Source: Luoshenia tenuis
GTDB lineage: Bacteria > Bacillota > Clostridia > Christensenellales > GCA-900066905
Assembly: GCF_014384745.1 (NCBI RefSeq)
Contig: NZ_JACRSO010000003.1
Location: forward strand, 1-64,000
Length of the DNA stretch: 64,000 bases
Direction of reading: 5' to 3'
The position numbers and the translations under genes were made by a program. A model generated the notes under the pieces. That model was not told the origin of the DNA, ran no database searches, and saw only the letters and a program-made list of their open reading frames with translations. This document shows, piece by piece, positions 48,300 to 56,722 of the stretch. Each line of letters opens with the position of its first letter. The first letter of the stretch is position 1.

Positions 48300-49637
48300 T
48301 CATCCTTCCGTAATCTGGCGCTTGAGTTCATTAATAATATTGCGCACCTGCATATCCACCTGCATGGCCCGGGTGATCTTATCGCAGGCGTGGATGACTG
48401 TGGTATGATCCCGGCCGCCAAAGGCCTCGCCGATGCGCGGCAGGGAAAGATCGGTCATCTCCCGGCACAGATACATGGCGTATTGCCGGGGCAGGGCGAT
48501 CTCCTGATTGCGACGCTTGGATAGAAAATCCTCCGGCCGGATAGAGAAATATTCGCCAACCTTGCGCTGGATCAGCTGGGGATTGATGGTCCTTTGCACC
48601 TTGTTGGGCAGGATATCCCGCAGCGCCTCTTCGGCCACTTCCACGGTCAATGGCCGGCCGGAAAGGGAGGCGTAGGCCACCACCCGTGTCAGCGACCCCT
48701 CTAATTCACGTATATTGGATTCCACCTTGTGGGCGATATGCAAAAGCACATCGTCTTCCACCTGAATATCGTCTACATGCGCCTTTTTGCGCAGGATCGC
48801 GATACGCGTTTCAAGATCCGGCGGCTGAATATCCGCGATCAAGCCCCATTCAAAGCGGGAACGCAGCCGCTCCTCTAATGTAGGGATCTCCCGGGGCTGC
48901 TTATCGCTGGAGATAATGATCTGCTTATTGGCATCATGCAGGGCATTAAAGGTATGGAAGAATTCCTCCGTTGTGGATTCTTTTCCGGCGATAAACTGGA
49001 TATCGTCGATGAGCAGCACATCCACGCTGCGATAGCGGCGGCGGAATTCTTCGTTTTTATTGGTCTGTATGGCAGTGATCAGCTCATTGGTGAATTTTTC
49101 ACTGGTCACGTAAAGAATCTTCATCTCAGGATTCTGCGAGCGGATGTAATGGCCGATGGCGTGCATCAAGTGCGTTTTACCAAGCCCCACACCCCCATAA
49201 ATGAAAAGCGGATTATAAGCCTGCGCCGGCACCTCGGCAACCGCCAGGGCCGCGGCGTGCGCAAACCGGTTGGAATTGCCGATAACGAATGTATCAAAGG
49301 TATATTTGGGGTTGAGCTGGGAAACTTCTTCTTTTTGAACGGCGGGCGCCGGCGCCTGCTCTTTTTTAAGCTCCTGCGCGGCGGCAGCCTCTTCGGGCAA
49401 TATAAAGGAAATTTCACAGTTTTTGCCGGTGATCTGGCGCACCGCATTCTGGATCAGGAAAGAATAACGGGATTCGAGCATGCCGCGGTTAAAGCCGGAG
49501 TGCGTCTCCAAAACCAGGCGATCTTCCTGTAAAGAGATGGGCCGCAGCGGGCGGATCCAGGTGTTAAAGCTGATCTCCGTCAACTCCGGCTTCATCAGTT
49601 CAAGGGCTTGCTCCCATATCTTCGTCAGCTGATCCAT
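48300..49637 (-). CDS. dnaA: Chromosomal replication initiator protein DnaA
   Basis: This 445-residue AAA+ initiator has N-terminal domain I (about 1-85), a short Ala/Glu/Pro linker, then the ATPase with Walker A GGVGLGKTH (about 147-155), Walker B LLIDDIQFI and the sensor/arginine-finger region ERLRSRFEWGL. The C-terminal DNA-binding domain has the signature GEAFGGRDHTTVIHACDKI. GGAGG stands before the ATG. DnaA boxes lie on both sides of the gene. Confidence 0.97.
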   Translation of the reverse strand: MDQLTKIWEQALELMKPELTEISFNTWIRPLRPISLQEDRLVLETHSGFNRGMLESRYSFLIQNAVRQITGKNCEISFILPEEAAAAQELKKEQAPAPAVQKEEVSQLNPKYTFDTFVIGNSNRFAHAAALAVAEVPAQAYNPLFIYGGVGLGKTHLMHAIGHYIRSQNPEMKILYVTSEKFTNELITAIQTNKNEEFRRRYRSVDVLLIDDIQFIAGKESTTEEFFHTFNALHDANKQIIISSDKQPREIPTLEERLRSRFEWGLIADIQPPDLETRIAILRKKAHVDDIQVEDDVLLHIAHKVESNIRELEGSLTRVVAYASLSGRPLTVEVAEEALRDILPNKVQRTINPQLIQRKVGEYFSIRPEDFLSKRRNQEIALPRQYAMYLCREMTDLSLPRIGEAFGGRDHTTVIHACDKITRAMQVDMQVRNIINELKRQITEG

Positions 49638-49920
49638 GCTTTTCCTCCATTACTATGCTCGCTTGCCCCATCGCGGTCTGGGTTGGGGGCAAAAAATCCG
49701 GACTGAGTTATCCCCAAGTCAGCCCGGAATGATTTACTATATTTCCGCCCTTTTTACCTTAAAAACCTGTATTAAAGGGCATCCGGTGAAAAATCCACCT
49801 ATTTATCCACAAGTTTTACACAAACTGTGGACAAAATTATTTCTACAAAAATCTATTCATATCATAACAAACTTAAATCAATCCTTCAAGGGTGAAATCC
49901 TCTGGCGCATTTAGCAATAT
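49638..49920. other. oriC part 1: DnaA boxes and AT-rich unwinding region upstream of dnaA
   Basis: A perfect DnaA box TTATCCACA lies at 49803-49811. One-mismatch boxes are TTATCCCCA (49708-49716), TTTTACACA (49814-49822) and the complement of TTGTCCACA (49826-49834). A very AT-rich stretch follows at about 49835-49885, a good candidate for the DNA-unwinding element. Gene orientation flips here (dnaA leftward, rpmH rightward), as expected at the origin. Confidence 0.8.
49861..49889 (-). promoter_or_regulatory. Candidate promoter of dnaA
   Basis: On the minus strand there is TTGAAG (49884-49889), a 17-nt spacer and TATGAT (49861-49866). Transcription would pass through the DnaA boxes upstream of dnaA, which allows autoregulation. 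Confidence 0.55.
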
Positions 49921-49962
49921 TTAGAGCGTATTACCGGTTTAGATAAACTTCTTTGGCGCAAG

Positions 49963-49991
49963 TTGACAGGCCCGCGCGCTTTAGATATAAT
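49963..49991 (+). promoter_or_regulatory. Promoter of the rpmH-rnpA-yidD-yidC-jag operon
   Basis: A consensus TTGACA (49963-49968), a 17-nt spacer and a perfect TATAAT (49986-49991) form one of the strongest promoters in the window, as expected for a ribosomal protein gene. Confidence 0.88.
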
Positions 49992-50100
49992 ACAACAGTG
50001 CCTCTGTCAAGAGGTGAACTATGCCCTTTGAGCGGGTCTGTTGGGTTTTAGACCAAAAGGGCCCGATTCATAAATACCAATTTTAAAGGAGAAATGTAAA

Positions 50101-50235
50101 ATGCTTCAGACTTATCAGCCTAAAAAGCGCCAGCGCTCCAAGGTTCACGGTTTCCGCGCGCGCATGAAAACCAAAAACGGCCGTAACGTATTGGCCCGCC
50201 GCCGTGCCCGTGGCCGCAAGAAATTATCGGCTTAA
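50101..50235 (+). CDS. rpmH: 50S ribosomal protein L34
   Basis: This 44-residue, strongly basic protein matches L34 along its whole length, from QTYQPKKRQRSKVHGFRARM to RRRARGRKKLSA. It is a structural protein of the large ribosomal subunit. AAAGGAG lies 7-8 nt before the ATG. Position next to rnpA and the origin is the conserved bacterial arrangement. A 139-nt gap to rnpA holds no recognisable feature. Confidence 0.97.
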   Translation: MLQTYQPKKRQRSKVHGFRARMKTKNGRNVLARRRARGRKKLSA

Positions 50236-50374
50236 TGGGGATTAAAGGATCGATATAGCAGTTTAATGGATATGATGTACGTGCCCTTGGGTGTGTGCGT
50301 CATATTTATTAGGTGCGGCTAAATCGGTTCCTGTCGACGAAGAAAGCGGAAAGAAAGCGGCGTAAAGGGTAAAA

Positions 50375-50791
50375 GTGCAAAAAAAGTATCGCTTAAAAAA
50401 GAACCGGGATTTTCAGCGGGTATACCGCAGGGGCAAGTCTTATCCCGCCAAGCATATGGTATTGATCGTACAGCGCGCGCGGGGAGAACAGTTTCTGTGT
50501 GGTTTTTCCGTTAGCCGCAAGGTGGGCAACAGCGTAACGCGCAACCGGGTCAAACGTCTGATGCGCGAAAATCTTCGCTTATGCATCCCGGAACTTAAAA
50601 AGGGATATTGCCTTGTGTTTATCGCAAGAAATACCGCTGCCGGCGCAACCTATAGTGAGCTGGGGCGGTCCATGCGATACTTATTGCATAAGGCTGCATT
50701 GTTTTTAACGGATGGCCCGGATACGGGAAACGGCGCACGGCGCCATAAGCGCGGGCCGGAGAGGCCCCAAAAAGCGCCGGATAGAGGCTAA
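50375..50791 (+). CDS. rnpA: Ribonuclease P protein component
   Basis: This 138-residue basic protein is the RNase P cofactor for tRNA 5' maturation. The RNR motif is clear (VSRKVGNSVTRNRVKRLMRE), preceded by the typical LKKNRDFQRVYRRGKSY. The start is GTG with AAGGGTAAAA upstream. The last ~30 residues (Gly/Arg/Pro-rich) extend beyond the usual family end. Confidence 0.94.
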   Translation: MQKKYRLKKNRDFQRVYRRGKSYPAKHMVLIVQRARGEQFLCGFSVSRKVGNSVTRNRVKRLMRENLRLCIPELKKGYCLVFIARNTAAGATYSELGRSMRYLLHKAALFLTDGPDTGNGARRHKRGPERPQKAPDRG

Positions 50792-50794
50792 CTG

Positions 50795-51004
50795 ATGACA
50801 AAGTTATTAGAGGCGATGGTGAGGGGGTACCGTAAATACATTTCTCCCTGCTTTCCGCCCAGTTGCCGGTTTTATCCTACCTGCTCAGAATATGCGCTGC
50901 AGGCGCTGAAAAAGTATTCCTGGCCGCGGGCGCTTTGGCTGATCGTCAAGCGCATCGCCCGTTGCAATCCGCTTTTCCCAGGGGGGTACGATCCGCTACC
51001 CTGA
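50795..51004 (+). CDS. yidD: Membrane protein insertion efficiency factor YidD
   Basis: This 69-residue protein has the full YidD pattern: an N-terminal amphipathic helix, RGYRKYISPCFPPSCRFYPTCSEYA with conserved cysteines, and RIARCNPLFPGGYDPLP. It helps YidC and the Sec machinery insert membrane proteins. It starts 3 nt after rnpA and precedes yidC, the conserved order. Confidence 0.94.
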   Translation: MTKLLEAMVRGYRKYISPCFPPSCRFYPTCSEYALQALKKYSWPRALWLIVKRIARCNPLFPGGYDPLP

Positions 51005-51030
51005 TAGGACGCATGTAGGAGGATACTTGA

Positions 51031-51921
51031 TTGGACTTAGGTTTGACGCCGGTATTGATGCCGGCCCTGGAGTGGATTAACGGGATCGTTCAAAATTACG
51101 GTATTACCGTTATCATCTTCACGATATTTATTAAATTGCTGACGCTGCCGCTGGATTTAAAACAGCGCAAGACTTCGCGCCGCATGAGCGCGATACAGCC
51201 CAAGATCGCTAAATTGCAACAAAAGTACGCCAATGATAAGGACAAGCTGGGGCAAAAGATGGTGGAACTCTACCGGCAAGAAGGGGTCAGCCCCTTTTCC
51301 GGATGTTTGCCGCTGCTGATCTCGCTGCCCATCCTGATGATCATGCTGGGCGTACTGCGCAATTACGGCGACCAGATGATGCTGAATATGTACCATTACA
51401 TTGAGGAGGGGAACTTTGAAGCGTTCTCCACCCTGATGAACCAATCGAAATTCTTATGGATCCAAAACGTATGGCAGCCGGATTCCCTGTTCGGCGCGTC
51501 TAATACCATCTTGCCTTCGGCCGAGACCTTTGCCAGGCTGCTGGGAACTACGGAGCCCGAACAGATACAGGCCATCAGCGATGTGCTGCTTAGCGGCACC
51601 GGGCAGATGGGCGAGCTGTTGGCCTCGTACGAAACGCAGATGAACGGGCTTTTCATCCTGCCGATCATCGCCGGCGGTACTCAGTTTATCCAGGCGAAAT
51701 TCCTGATGCCGCAGATGCCTTCGACGGATTCCAGCTCGAAAGGCTCCAGTGCCATGATGCTGTACTTTATGCCCATCATGTCCATCTGGATCTGCTCGAG
51801 TTCAACGTCGGCGTTCTCGCTGTACTGGGTATTTAGCAACCTGTTCTCTATGACGCAGATGCTGATCACCAACAAGATTTACGATGGCAAGTTTATCGTC
51901 CGTCAAACCAAGGGGGGTTAA
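51031..51921 (+). CDS. yidC: Membrane protein insertase YidC/OxaA
   Basis: This 296-residue insertase has about five membrane segments and the conserved RKTSRRMSAIQPKIAKLQQKYANDKDKLGQKM cytoplasmic hairpin after TM1. The positively charged groove region is in the first TM (GITVIIFTIFIKLLTLPL). The start is TTG at 51031 with AGGAGG 8 nt upstream. Unlike typical Gram-positive forms, no lipoprotein signal is seen at the N terminus. The segment between the first two hydrophobic regions (about 130-205) is longer than usual. Confidence 0.93.
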   Translation: MDLGLTPVLMPALEWINGIVQNYGITVIIFTIFIKLLTLPLDLKQRKTSRRMSAIQPKIAKLQQKYANDKDKLGQKMVELYRQEGVSPFSGCLPLLISLPILMIMLGVLRNYGDQMMLNMYHYIEEGNFEAFSTLMNQSKFLWIQNVWQPDSLFGASNTILPSAETFARLLGTTEPEQIQAISDVLLSGTGQMGELLASYETQMNGLFILPIIAGGTQFIQAKFLMPQMPSTDSSSKGSSAMMLYFMPIMSIWICSSSTSAFSLYWVFSNLFSMTQMLITNKIYDGKFIVRQTKGG

Positions 51922-51924
51922 TGC

Positions 51925-52542
51925 ATGAGATCGCAAGAAGCTACGGGACGTACAGTAGACGAAGCGGTGGAGCAAGTACTTTCTGAATGGACATTGCCGC
52001 GCAGCGCTGTAGAAATTGAAGTATTGGAAGAGCCGGCTAAGGGCCTGTTCGGCCTGATCGGCAACAAGCCGGCCCGCGTGCGGGTGACCGAAAAGAACAC
52101 GCCCGAGCGCGCCGCTGTAGAATTCATCAAGGAGATGACCTCCCGGATGAATGTCAATGCCCAGGTAACGGCGGTGGAAAAAGATGGCACGCTGGCTGTG
52201 GATATCGAAGGCGATGGGATGGGTATCCTGATCGGCCATCGGGGAGAAACGCTGAACGCCATTCAGTATCTGACCAGTTTAGTGGTCAATAAGGATAGCA
52301 AAGAGTATATCCGCGTAACGGTGGACACCGAGAATTACCGCGCCAAGCGGGAACAGACGCTTAAAGAGCTGGCGGAGAAAATGGCCTCCAAGGCTCGCCG
52401 GACCGGCCGGCGCGTCGTCCTTGAGCCGATGAACCCCTATGAGCGGCGGATTCTGCACGCGGCGCTTCAGGGCAACGCATATGTGACGACCCGCAGCGAG
52501 GGAGAAGAACCCAACCGCCGGGTGGTTATCGAACTAAAATAA
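51925..52542 (+). CDS. jag: RNA-binding protein KhpB/Jag
   Basis: This 205-residue protein has an N-terminal Jag_N domain (RTVDEAVEQVLSEW to EEPAKGLFGLIG), a KH domain with the GILIGHRGETLNAIQYL loop and a C-terminal R3H domain (MNPYERRILHAALQ). It binds RNA with KhpA and affects cell elongation. It starts 3 nt after yidC and ends the operon at a strong terminator; mnmE, its usual neighbour, is about 9 kb away. Confidence 0.94.
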   Translation: MRSQEATGRTVDEAVEQVLSEWTLPRSAVEIEVLEEPAKGLFGLIGNKPARVRVTEKNTPERAAVEFIKEMTSRMNVNAQVTAVEKDGTLAVDIEGDGMGILIGHRGETLNAIQYLTSLVVNKDSKEYIRVTVDTENYRAKREQTLKELAEKMASKARRTGRRVVLEPMNPYERRILHAALQGNAYVTTRSEGEEPNRRVVIELK

Positions 52543-52554
52543 AGCGTTTACATT

Positions 52555-52592
52555 AAAGCCGCGCTGATACATCATCAGCGCGGCTTTTTGTA
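52555..52592. terminator. Bidirectional terminator after jag
   Basis: A 14-bp perfect stem (52555-52568 with 52574-52587) is followed by TTTTT on the plus strand. It may also serve the convergent GNAT gene. Confidence 0.9.
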
Positions 52593-52673
52593 TTAAAAAA
52601 ATAGGTTGGGGTTAGAAAATATGAAACAGAGTTCGCTGCCGATGCGGAAAAGCAGCTATACCGTGGCCCGATC

Positions 52674-53165
52674 CTATAGCGTGATATAATGCGGAACGAT
52701 ATCCTCATAATGCCCGTCTTTCATCAAAAATCCGCCCGGGATGGTGCCCAAGGGCGTAAAACCTAATTTTTGATAGAGATGCAATGCGGAAGCATTGCTT
52801 TTGACGACGGCATTGAACTGCAAGATCCTAAAGCCCAACGCCTTGCCCTTGGCCATGCAATGGCGCACCAGTTTTTCGCCGATATGCTGGCCGCGCAGCC
52901 CCTCTTTTACGGCATAGCTGGCATTGCAGATATGCCCGCAGCGGCCCACATTATTGGGATGGAGGATATAAAGTCCAACGACTTCCCCGGTCTTTCCGTC
53001 CTGCGCGATGCCGGTAAAGGATTGGCCGGCAAAAAAGGCGGCGCCGCTCTGCTCCGTCAGCGTTTCCATCTGGGGGAAGGCGACGCCCGCCTCGACCACC
53101 TGGTTCCAGATTAAAATCGCGGCGGAAGTATCCGCGGCGGTATATGCCCGTATAGTAATTTCCAT
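52674..53165 (-). CDS. GNAT-family N-acetyltransferase
   Basis: This 163-residue protein has the GNAT fold. The acetyl-CoA loop is KEGLRGQHIGEKLVRHCM (R/Q-x-x-G-x-G/A type), and the C-terminal ASALHLYQKLGFTPLGT is typical. Similar proteins acetylate small molecules or peptide N termini; the substrate cannot be named. GGAGC stands before the ATG at 53165, which is preferred to a longer frame. Confidence 0.88.
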   Translation of the reverse strand: MEITIRAYTAADTSAAILIWNQVVEAGVAFPQMETLTEQSGAAFFAGQSFTGIAQDGKTGEVVGLYILHPNNVGRCGHICNASYAVKEGLRGQHIGEKLVRHCMAKGKALGFRILQFNAVVKSNASALHLYQKLGFTPLGTIPGGFLMKDGHYEDIVPHYITL

Positions 53166-53260
53166 TAGCGCTCCATGTCCTTTCTTTACTTCAAACCTTA
53201 CGAAAAATAACTTCATTATTTTTTATTGTAGAAGGCAAAAAAAGAGAAGTCAACAAAATG

Positions 53261-53293
53261 CAAAAAACGCGTTTATTAAAACGCGCTTTTTGT
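53261..53293 (-). terminator. Weak terminator after the PBP1A gene
   Basis: On the minus strand AAAAAGCGCG and CGCGTTTTTT form an A/T-extended stem with a 10-nt loop. It separates the PBP1A gene from the downstream acetyltransferase gene. Confidence 0.5.
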
Positions 53294-53334
53294 GAATATT
53301 TTCCAGTCCCTTGGGGAATCCTGTCGATAAAGCG

Positions 53335-55755
53335 TCAGTCCTCGGGAAAGATGGGCGCAAGTGGATCTGGAGGCGATGGCGAGGGCGAAGGCGTGACCTC
53401 CGGCGTGGGAGAAGGCGACGCGCTTGGGATCGCATCAGCACTGGGGCTGGGAGAGGGCTCCATCTCGCCGCCGATGGTAACCGTAGCTGAGGGCGGGCCG
53501 CTTTTCCCCTCCCGCTCGGGCACGACATAATACCCAGTGGGGCCGATGATGCTGAGCGTATCGTTATAGGATAGCATCTGCCCGGCGCTGCCCGAGAGCG
53601 AGCCGATCTCGATAGCCTCCTGCCCTTCGGAGCGGCGGTAGATCCGGTAGCGCACATCCGCTTCCAGGGCCGTAAACTTGAGCAGTACCCGCCCGGGTTC
53701 AAGCGCAGTCGCAGTCAGATCGGTCGGCGCTTTCGGGGCCACAGCTTCAGCTTTGCGGGTGGGCACCTTATGTGCGGGGAAATACTCCGTGAGGGTGCGG
53801 GCGGAGGAGGATGCGGGCAGCAGAACCTGCTGGTATTTTTCCAGGGCATCCGCGTCGATCTCCACCTTGACCAACCCATCGGGCATTTCAAACGCCGGGC
53901 CGTTCCCATCCGGATAGAGGGATTGAAATACTTTTAATAAAAAGGGAGAGATCGCCTTTCCGCCTGTGAGGGAGGCGGGCATGGTGTGCTGGGCGTCTAC
54001 TACATCGTATCCCATCCAGCCTACGGCGACGTACTCGGCGTTATAGGCTGCCATCCAAGCATCGCGGATGGTCCCATCGCCAAAGCCGACGGTGCCGGTC
54101 TTGGCGCTTAAGGGTACGCCCGCTTTTTGCAGTTGTTTGCCCGTACCGTCCGTCACGGTAGAGTGCATCATATCGCTGAGCAAAAAGGCGCTTTGGGTGG
54201 AAAGGACCGTAGTGGATGCGGAGGGCTTTTCATATATGGTAGCGCCGGTGCTATCCTGTATGCTCAAGATAAAGCCGGTATCCACCAGTTGGCCCTGCCG
54301 GGCAAAGGGGATATAAGCGTGGGCCAGCTGTAATGGGGTCACGCCAGTTGTCAACCCGCCCAGGGCGCTGGAGAGGGTGGCGTCCGCATCGGGCAGGTCG
54401 ATCCCCAGGGAGCGGGCGTAGCTGAGGCCCGTATCGATGCCGATCTCCTGTAGGGTGCGCACGGCGGGCAGGTTGAGCGAGTTGGCGATGGCAAAGCGCA
54501 TGGGCACCAGTCCATAGTATTTATCCCCGAAATTTTTGGGCGCGTAGCCGTTAAAATCGCCGGGCGAATCGTCTACGATACGGGTGGGAAGGTAGCCAAA
54601 CTGCTCGACGGCCGGGGCGTAAACAAAGATGGGTTTGAAAGTAGAACCGGGCTGGCGGGGCTGCTGCGTCGCCCGGTTCAGGGCCAGCTGGGTATCATGG
54701 CTGCGCCCGCCGGCTACCGCGGCTACGGCGCCATCCTGCGCGCGTACTACGACCAACGCACCCTGGGGCTTGATCCCATCTTCTGCCGCCTCGGGGAAGA
54801 GGCTGTCGTCGGCCAGCAGCGCTTCACAGGTGGCCTGCAATTCGGTATCCAGCGCAGTATGGATGCGGTAACCGCCCGAAAGCAGTTCCTCTGAAGAGAT
54901 GCCCAGGATGCCGGTAGCCTCCCGGATGACCTCATCCACGTAAAAACCATAAGGATAGCTGGCGTCGTTCTCATGCTCGTGCAGATCGACCGGCTCAGCG
55001 CTGGCCGCGTCGGCCTGCGCCTGATCGATAAAGCCATAATCTGCCATCAGGCCAAGGATCAGATTGCGCCGTTCGGTAGATTTTTCCAGGTTCAAATGCG
55101 GGGCATAATTGCTGGGGCTTTTGACAATACCGGCCAAAAGCGCCCCTTCGGAGAGGGTAAGCGCGCTGGCAGGCTTATCAAAATAGCGGTAGGCGGCTGC
55201 CTCGATGCCATAAGCGCCGCCGCCGAAGTAGACAAAGTTGAGGTACATCTCAAAGATCTCGTCCTTGGAATAGCGCCGCTCCAGCTCCATGGCCAGCACG
55301 GCCTCCTGCGCCTTGCGGGCAAAGGTCTTTTCCCGGCTGAGGTGGCTGAGCTTGATCAGCTGCTGGGTCAGGGTAGAGGCGCCCTGGTCCAGCGAGCCGG
55401 ATTTGATATCCGCCCAGAGCGCGCCGAAGATGCGCTTGATATCGATCCCCTTATGATCGTAAAAGCGCACGTCCTCCGCGGCTAAAAAGGCATTGCGTAC
55501 GTGCTGGGGCACCTCGGACAAGGGTATTTTTACACGGTTCTCAGCGCCGTGCAGAGAGGTGACCATGGTTCCATCTTCATCATAGACCAGGGTGGTCTGC
55601 TGGAGGTTCTCAAGTTTGGTCACATCCAGATCGCCCCAGGAGCCGACATCCAGCGCAAACCACGCCCAAACGCCGCCAATGATGAAAATCAGCGCCAGAC
55701 TGAGCAGTACATAAGGCCACCTTCTTTTGCGGCGGTTTTTGGATGGGGCAGACAT
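53335..55755 (-). CDS. Bifunctional penicillin-binding protein 1A
   Basis: This 806-residue class A PBP polymerises glycan strands and cross-links peptides. It has one N-terminal membrane helix (13-34), a GT51 domain (catalytic Glu94 in AAEDVRFYDHKG, second motif QGASTLTQQL) and a transpeptidase domain with SxxK in PGSTFKP (about 371), SLN in ANSLNLP and KTG in SAKTGTV (about 552). After the transpeptidase come a fibronectin-III-like module (about 675-765) and a Pro/Ser repeat tail. It is monocistronic and interrupts the usual jag-mnmE neighbourhood. Confidence 0.95.
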   Translation of the reverse strand: MSAPSKNRRKRRWPYVLLSLALIFIIGGVWAWFALDVGSWGDLDVTKLENLQQTTLVYDEDGTMVTSLHGAENRVKIPLSEVPQHVRNAFLAAEDVRFYDHKGIDIKRIFGALWADIKSGSLDQGASTLTQQLIKLSHLSREKTFARKAQEAVLAMELERRYSKDEIFEMYLNFVYFGGGAYGIEAAAYRYFDKPASALTLSEGALLAGIVKSPSNYAPHLNLEKSTERRNLILGLMADYGFIDQAQADAASAEPVDLHEHENDASYPYGFYVDEVIREATGILGISSEELLSGGYRIHTALDTELQATCEALLADDSLFPEAAEDGIKPQGALVVVRAQDGAVAAVAGGRSHDTQLALNRATQQPRQPGSTFKPIFVYAPAVEQFGYLPTRIVDDSPGDFNGYAPKNFGDKYYGLVPMRFAIANSLNLPAVRTLQEIGIDTGLSYARSLGIDLPDADATLSSALGGLTTGVTPLQLAHAYIPFARQGQLVDTGFILSIQDSTGATIYEKPSASTTVLSTQSAFLLSDMMHSTVTDGTGKQLQKAGVPLSAKTGTVGFGDGTIRDAWMAAYNAEYVAVGWMGYDVVDAQHTMPASLTGGKAISPFLLKVFQSLYPDGNGPAFEMPDGLVKVEIDADALEKYQQVLLPASSSARTLTEYFPAHKVPTRKAEAVAPKAPTDLTATALEPGRVLLKFTALEADVRYRIYRRSEGQEAIEIGSLSGSAGQMLSYNDTLSIIGPTGYYVVPEREGKSGPPSATVTIGGEMEPSPSPSADAIPSASPSPTPEVTPSPSPSPPDPLAPIFPED

Positions 55756-55947
55756 GGAAAAAGACCTCCTTTTGGTGGATATAACACGTTACTAATCTGC
55801 CCAGGAAGCAAGGATTCTATCACACTGGCGGTAAAAAGATCAGAGATGGCAAAATTCGATGAAAAGAGAGAAGAACGCCGCCGTTTCACCAAAGGGTTTT
55901 GGGGCGCGCAAATGGAATTAAACGGGACACAAAAGGGAGGCATGTAT

Positions 55948-56256
55948 ATGATCATAGCACACCGCTATAACGGCAAGACCCTGGAAGTCACGCTGCAGGG
56001 CGAGCTGGATCACCATACCGCAGTGGAAACGCGGGAGCGGCTGGACGCGCTGTTGGCGGGCCGAAATGTACAAAACGTGATTTTGGATCTGAGTAAATTG
56101 ACCTTTATGGATTCCTCCGGCATCGGCGTTTTGATCGGCCGGTATAAGCTGGTACACCGGAAAGGCGGACATATGGCCGTGCGGGGCGTGCCATCACAGG
56201 TGGACCGGGTATTGGAGCTGTCGGGCGTGTACCAGATCATCGACAAAGTGAACTAA
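55948..56256 (+). CDS. spoIIAA: Anti-sigma F factor antagonist SpoIIAA
   Basis: This 102-residue STAS-domain protein releases sigma F from SpoIIAB at the start of forespore gene expression. The phospho-acceptor Ser is in LTFMDSSGIGVLIGRYK. GGGAGG lies 7 nt before the ATG at 55948; the ATG two codons earlier is too close, and an in-frame ATG about 34 codons upstream lacks a ribosome-binding site. It is the first gene of the spoIIA operon. Its 190-nt upstream gap probably contains a sporulation promoter, but none is certain by eye. Confidence 0.93.
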   Translation: MIIAHRYNGKTLEVTLQGELDHHTAVETRERLDALLAGRNVQNVILDLSKLTFMDSSGIGVLIGRYKLVHRKGGHMAVRGVPSQVDRVLELSGVYQIIDKVN

Positions 56257-56272
56257 AGGGGATGAAGGGATT

Positions 56273-56719
56273 ATGCAGATAAAAAATGAAATGCGGCTGG
56301 ATTTTGCCAGCCTTTCAGAAAACGAGGCGTTCGCCCGGGTTGTGGTGGCAGCCTTTGCAGCCCAACTCAACCCTACGATCGAAGAACTGGCGGATGTGAA
56401 GACCGCGGTAAGCGAGGCGGTGACCAACGCCATCATCCATGGTTATGAGAACGGCCCCGGCACCATACACTTAAGCGCCCTGCTGTTTGAGGACGGCATC
56501 AAGATCGAGATCGAAGATGACGGGCGGGGCATAGCGGATGTGGAGCAGGCCCGCATGCCCTTTTATACCTCTAAACCCGAACTGGAGCGCAGCGGCATGG
56601 GCTTTACCGTGATGGAGAATTTTATGGACGAGGTAGAGGTGCATTCCCTGCCGGGAAAAGGAACCCGCATCGTCATGCTGCGCCGCTTCGAGGCGCGTGA
56701 CCCCATCGTACAGGTGTAG
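56273..56719 (+). CDS. spoIIAB: Anti-sigma F factor SpoIIAB
   Basis: This 148-residue GHKL serine kinase binds and inhibits sigma F and phosphorylates SpoIIAA. The ATP site is visible as N-box EAVTNAIIHGYE, G1 IEDDGRGIADV and G2 RSGMGFTVMENFM. It lies 16 nt after spoIIAA and 3 nt before sigF, the conserved operon order. Confidence 0.95.
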   Translation: MQIKNEMRLDFASLSENEAFARVVVAAFAAQLNPTIEELADVKTAVSEAVTNAIIHGYENGPGTIHLSALLFEDGIKIEIEDDGRGIADVEQARMPFYTSKPELERSGMGFTVMENFMDEVEVHSLPGKGTRIVMLRRFEARDPIVQV

Positions 56720-56722
56720 GCT

